Below are positions 60,853 to 64,000 of a DNA stretch of 64,000 bases, piece by piece. Position 1 is the first letter of the stretch, and each line of letters opens with the position of its first letter. The notes under the pieces are model-generated. The model ran no database searches and was not told where the DNA came from. It saw nothing but the letters and a program-made list of their open reading frames with translations. Both the position numbers and the translations under genes were made by a program. Source of the DNA: an uncultured Lentisphaerota bacterium (GTDB taxonomy: Bacteria > Verrucomicrobiota > Kiritimatiellia > CAIQIC01); NCBI GenBank assembly GCA_903889245.1, contig CAISWQ010000038.1, positions 1 to 64,000 of the forward strand. The letters are read 5' to 3'.

Positions 60853-62360
60853 AATTCCGCAACCATCTCTCGAAACTCCAGACCAGCCTGAATGTGCCGG
60901 CAGCGGCACGGGCCATCAGCAGGAAGATTCTCGCACTCACCGCCCTGCTGCTCGCACCGCCGGCCGCGCTGCACGCCGCCGGGGAGCCGAAGCAGAAGCC
61001 CAATATCATCATCATCCTCGCCGACGACCTCGGCTTCGGCGATGTCAGCTGCTACGGGGCGAAAAAAATCAAGACGCCGCATATCGATCAGCTGGCCCGC
61101 GAGGGACTGCGGTTCACGGATGCGCACACGGCGGCCTCGCTTTGTTCCCCGTCGCGCTACGGCCTGATGACCGGGTGCTACCCATGGCGGCTGCACCGCA
61201 AGGGCAACGACTACAAACTCGAAGCCGGACGCCTGACGCTGGCCGCGCTGCTCAAGGCCCAGGGCTACCGTTCCGCCGCGATCGGCAAGTGGCACCTCGG
61301 CTACAGCAAGGATTGGAATCAGCCGCCGATCACCGGGCCACTGGAGGCGGGGTTTGATTATCACTTCGGCGTACCGCAAAACCATAACGATGCGTACCGC
61401 GCCTTCATCGAGAACCACGATTTGGTGGGCCGCAAGCCGGGCGAGGCTTTCCAGCCTTCGCGAGAAGGCCGCCTGCCGCAGGGTATCGCCCAGCCGCGCG
61501 TCGAGGATCAGGTGGACACCACGCTCACCGCCAAGGCGATCCATTTCATCCGGGAAAACGCCGGCCGCCCCTTCTTCCTCTATTTCACGCCCTGTGCACC
61601 GCACACCCATATCACGCCGGCCGCCGCCTATCGCGGCACCAGCCAGTGCGGCTTGTTCGGCGACCATATCCAGGAACTCGATGCCCACGTCGGCGAGATC
61701 CTCGCCACGCTGGACGAGCTGAAGCTCCGCGACAACGCGTTGGTCATCTTCGCCAGCGATAACGGAGGCGCGCCGGCGGACTTCAAAGGGAGCCAGCACG
61801 CAGAGCTGAATCTGGCCAGCGAAGCCGGGGACGTGCGGGCGAAGGCCAGGTCTGCCAGGGTCGATGCCCGGGCCGCGGGGCACATGGTCAACGGTCTGTG
61901 GCACGACGGCAAAGGCTCGCCCTACGAGGGCGGACATCGCGTTCCGTTCATCGTCCGCTGGCCCGGGAGGATCGCGCCCGGGGCAACCTCCGCACAGTTG
62001 CTCTGCTTCACCGACCTGCTCGCCACGGCGGCCGACATCGTGGACGCCAAGCTTCCCGACGGCGCGGGCGAGGACTCCTTCAGCTTCCTGCCCATCCTCC
62101 TCGGTCAGCCGGCCACCGCAGCGCAACGCCAGCTCGCGTTCATCCAAGGCGATCAAAACGACAACGCCATCGCCGTCCGCGCGAACCAGTGGAAACTCAT
62201 CGAGACGCGGAACAGCAAGCAACAGAAAATGCACCAGCTTTATGATTTATCCGCCGACCCGGGCGAAACCAACGACCTCGCCAAGACCAAGCCGGAGGTC
62301 GTGCAGGAACTCGCCGCCGCACTCGAGAAGGCCCGCGCTGACGGCCGCACGAGGAAATAG
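60849..62360 (+). CDS. Secreted S1-family sulfatase
   Basis: A 503-residue sulfatase starting with GTG that overlaps the stop of the GH3 remnant (GTGA). The N-terminus is extended before the usual A-L-T-A-L-L-L-A-P-P-A-A-L-H-A signal core, so the real start may be a later GTG. N-I-I-I-I-L-A-D-D-L-G-F-G is the metal motif; C-S-P-S-R begins at Cys99; K-W-H-L-G and A-S-D-N-G-G follow. No ATG start is available, which is unusual in this cluster and may result from the deletion upstream. Confidence 0.85.
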   Translation: MKFRNHLSKLQTSLNVPAAARAISRKILALTALLLAPPAALHAAGEPKQKPNIIIILADDLGFGDVSCYGAKKIKTPHIDQLAREGLRFTDAHTAASLCSPSRYGLMTGCYPWRLHRKGNDYKLEAGRLTLAALLKAQGYRSAAIGKWHLGYSKDWNQPPITGPLEAGFDYHFGVPQNHNDAYRAFIENHDLVGRKPGEAFQPSREGRLPQGIAQPRVEDQVDTTLTAKAIHFIRENAGRPFFLYFTPCAPHTHITPAAAYRGTSQCGLFGDHIQELDAHVGEILATLDELKLRDNALVIFASDNGGAPADFKGSQHAELNLASEAGDVRAKARSARVDARAAGHMVNGLWHDGKGSPYEGGHRVPFIVRWPGRIAPGATSAQLLCFTDLLATAADIVDAKLPDGAGEDSFSFLPILLGQPATAAQRQLAFIQGDQNDNAIAVRANQWKLIETRNSKQQKMHQLYDLSADPGETNDLAKTKPEVVQELAAALEKARADGRTRK

Positions 62361-62363
62361 ACC

Positions 62364-63386
62364 ATGAACTCCGTTGAACGTGTCCATACTGCATTGAAGC
62401 TCGGCCAGCCGGACCGCGTGCCGGTGCTGGAATTTGTCGTGGATGAAAAAGTCGCCCGCGCCGCCGTGCCGGGATGCCGCGACGTGGCCGATTGCATGGA
62501 CCGCCTCGACATGGACGGCGTCGGGTGCGGCGCGTATTTCGCGAAGGTGCGCGACAACGCGGACGGTTCCTACACCGATGAGTGGGGCGTGAGCTATCTG
62601 CCCGGCCCGGAGGCGGTGGCGCAGCCGTTGCGCGGGCCGATCGAGACGCTGGAGGACGCGCGCGCCTACACGCCGCCCGATCCCGACGCGCCGCACCGAC
62701 TCGGCAAGCTGCCCGACCTCGTCGCGCGCTACAAAGGCAAACGCGCCATCTGCTTCCATCATCGCGCCGCGTTCATGTGGTCGGCGTATCTGATGGGGCT
62801 CGACAATATGCTGATGAACCTGCTCGCCGAGCCGGAACTGGTCACCGTGACGATGGAGAAGGTGCTGCACTGCAATATGCGCATCGTTCAGCGCGCAATC
62901 CGCGCCGGCGCGGAGGTGATCATCCTCGGCGATGACTACGCGGGCAACAGCGGCCCGATGATGAGCCCGGCCCTGTTCCGCGAGTTCATCCTGCCGCCGC
63001 TGAAGCAGATGATCGCATTGATCCACGCCGAGGGCGCGCTTTGCATCAAGCATTCCGATGGCGATCTCTATCCGCTGCTCGACATGATCGTCGCCGCCGG
63101 GCCCGACGGCATCAATCCCATCGAGCCGGTCGCGGGAATGGAACTGAAGAAGGTGAAGCAACTCTATGGTGACAAGGTCTGCCTGACCGGCAACATTGAT
63201 TGCGCGCACCTGCTGCCGCACGGCACGCCGGAGCAGGTGCGCGCAGCCGTGCGCCAGGCGATTGCCGACGCCGCGCCCGGCGGCGGTTACATCCTGACCT
63301 CGTCGAACAGCATCCACTCCTCGTGCAACCCGCAAAACTTCGTTGCGATGGTGCGCGCGTGCCATGAATTCGGGAGCTATAGGTGA
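62364..63386 (+). CDS. Uroporphyrinogen decarboxylase-family (MtaA/UroD-like) protein
   Basis: A 340-residue cytoplasmic TIM-barrel protein without signal peptide. N-terminal E-R-V-H-T-A-L-K-L-G-Q-P-D-R-V-P is the typical start of UroD-superfamily proteins; later I-I-L-G-D-D-Y-A-G, C-I-K-H-S-D-G-D and L-T-G-N-I-D follow the MtaA/methyltransferase-like branch rather than haem UroD. PVC genomes carry many such paralogs next to glycan genes, function mostly unknown; corrinoid methyl transfer or demethylation of methylated sugars is possible. It starts 3 nt after the sulfatase stop. Confidence 0.75.
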   Translation: MNSVERVHTALKLGQPDRVPVLEFVVDEKVARAAVPGCRDVADCMDRLDMDGVGCGAYFAKVRDNADGSYTDEWGVSYLPGPEAVAQPLRGPIETLEDARAYTPPDPDAPHRLGKLPDLVARYKGKRAICFHHRAAFMWSAYLMGLDNMLMNLLAEPELVTVTMEKVLHCNMRIVQRAIRAGAEVIILGDDYAGNSGPMMSPALFREFILPPLKQMIALIHAEGALCIKHSDGDLYPLLDMIVAAGPDGINPIEPVAGMELKKVKQLYGDKVCLTGNIDCAHLLPHGTPEQVRAAVRQAIADAAPGGGYILTSSNSIHSSCNPQNFVAMVRACHEFGSYR

Positions 63387-63390
63387 AACC

Positions 63391-64000
63391 ATGAAAAACA
63401 CCCTCCTGACACTGCTCCTTTCCTGGTGTGCTCATGCTGCCGAGCCCTGGCCCGACCCGGTGGCCAACGATGTCCTGCCCTATGAGACCGCCGGCCTCAC
63501 GCACGGGCCGATGTTGGGGCGGCCTGCGGCGAACTCGATGCGGGTTTGGGTGCGGACGGCGAAGCCGGTGAAGTTCGAGGTGGTCTGCGACACACGGCTG
63601 CCGCTCAACGCGAAGTCACCCGTGGTCGCCGGCGAGACGACGGCTGCGCGGGACAACACGGGCGTTGTGGACCTCACGGGCCTCGCGCCGGACACGCGCT
63701 ATTTCTACGGCGTGCGCATCGAGGGGCGGCTTGCCGACACGCGGCCGGAGTTCCATGACCCGTGGCCATCGTTCCGGACACTGCCGGACGCGCAGACCTG
63801 CGCGGACGCGCTGCACAATCCCCGCGGGCTGTTCAACGTCGTGTTCGCCATCGGCCACTGCGCGTCGCAGGATCCCGCCGCGACCGGCGGGGGCCATTAC
63901 GCCAGCCCGCCGGCGTTCGACACGCTGCGGCGGCTGCACGGCGACGAGGCGCAGTTCGCCATCGTCAACGGCGACATCATCTATGAGGAGTTGCGCGACG
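63391..64000 (+). CDS. PhoD-like phosphatase, 3'-truncated by the window end
   Basis: The first 203 residues of an exported protein (signal L-L-T-L-L-L-S-W-C-A-H-A). Y-E-T-A-G-L-T-H-G-P-M and M-R-V-W-V-R-T are followed by a fibronectin-like domain (L-T-G-L-A-P-D-T-R-Y-F-Y-G-V) and then F-A-I-G-H-C-A-S-Q and V-N-G-D-I-I-Y-E-E, the start of the PhoD-like metallophosphatase domain. PhoD proteins are secreted phosphodiesterases/phosphatases. The reading frame remains open at 64000. Confidence 0.75.
   Translation, partial: MKNTLLTLLLSWCAHAAEPWPDPVANDVLPYETAGLTHGPMLGRPAANSMRVWVRTAKPVKFEVVCDTRLPLNAKSPVVAGETTAARDNTGVVDLTGLAPDTRYFYGVRIEGRLADTRPEFHDPWPSFRTLPDAQTCADALHNPRGLFNVVFAIGHCASQDPAATGGGHYASPPAFDTLRRLHGDEAQFAIVNGDIIYEELRD

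Noticed and set aside
1-64000. tRNA, rRNA or riboswitch genes
   Set aside because: No cloverleaf, rRNA segment or known riboswitch consensus was recognised by eye on either strand; a covariance-model scan would be needed to exclude them fully.

Overview
This 64 kb window is GC-rich bacterial DNA packed with secreted polysaccharide-degrading enzymes. I see four S1-type sulfatases, glycosidases resembling GH127, GH26, GH28, GH20, GH106, agarases and (alpha/alpha)6 enzymes, and five BNR-propeller (sialidase-like) proteins. There are also an SGNH hydrolase, an SMP-30 lactonase, a PQQ-like propeller, NPCBM, LamG and F5/8C modules, Gfo/Idh and UroD-family enzymes, LacI and DeoR regulators and two MFS transporters. 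No SusC/SusD pair is present. This mix points to the PVC superphylum (Kiritimatiellota, Lentisphaerota or Verrucomicrobiota). That is inference from gene content, because no rRNA or other marker gene is present.

Layout. Positions 1-71 hold the 5' end of an ISL3-like transposase gene (minus). On the plus strand, 0.3-10.9 kb carries a PQQ-like propeller, a GH127-like enzyme, an SGNH/GH26/GH28 operon and an SMP-30/sulfatase operon. A less GC-rich island at about 10.9-13.4 kb holds a coiled-coil protein and a Sel1-repeat protein. From 13.4 to 29.1 kb everything is on the minus strand: a PLC-like/NPCBM protein, a LamG/agarase-like protein, an eight-gene sugar operon (DeoR, FGGY kinase, isomerase-like, amidohydrolase, class III aminotransferase, Gfo/Idh, mannitol-1-P-dehydrogenase-like, class I aldolase), a sugar porter and a Tat-exported propeller. 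A divergent promoter region at 29.14-29.33 kb turns transcription to plus for the rest: sulfatase, LacI, hexuronate-type MFS, BNR proteins, GH20, GH106, more sulfatases, a UroD-family protein and a PhoD-like phosphatase cut by the window end.

The most striking non-coding signal is a family of nine arrays built from the dyad TTCCA-N5-TGGAA, usually TTCCAAGCCTTGGAA. I count 31 copies, repeated every 30-32 bp, which is about three helical turns. Eight of the nine arrays end 11-35 nt before the start codon of the first gene of a transcription unit. They look like a shared regulatory element for this degradative regulon; two precede the LacI and DeoR regulator genes.

A second layer of structure is a signal-peptide-coding segment (T-A-L-L-L-A-P-L type) that recurs with nearly the same codons on unrelated mature proteins between 41.9 and 61 kb. 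The same stretch holds an orphan signal-peptide ORF, a GH67-like/GH3 chimera, a propeller-ceramidase fusion and an apparently shortened TIM-barrel protein. These look like products of deletion or module exchange.

Functionally, exported sulfatases and glycosidases would desulfate and cut a complex sulfated or pectin-like glycan containing rhamnose, uronic acid, hexosamine and mannose. MFS porters would import the sugars, and the isomerase-kinase-aldolase operon would catabolise one of them. The substrate itself cannot be read from the sequence.
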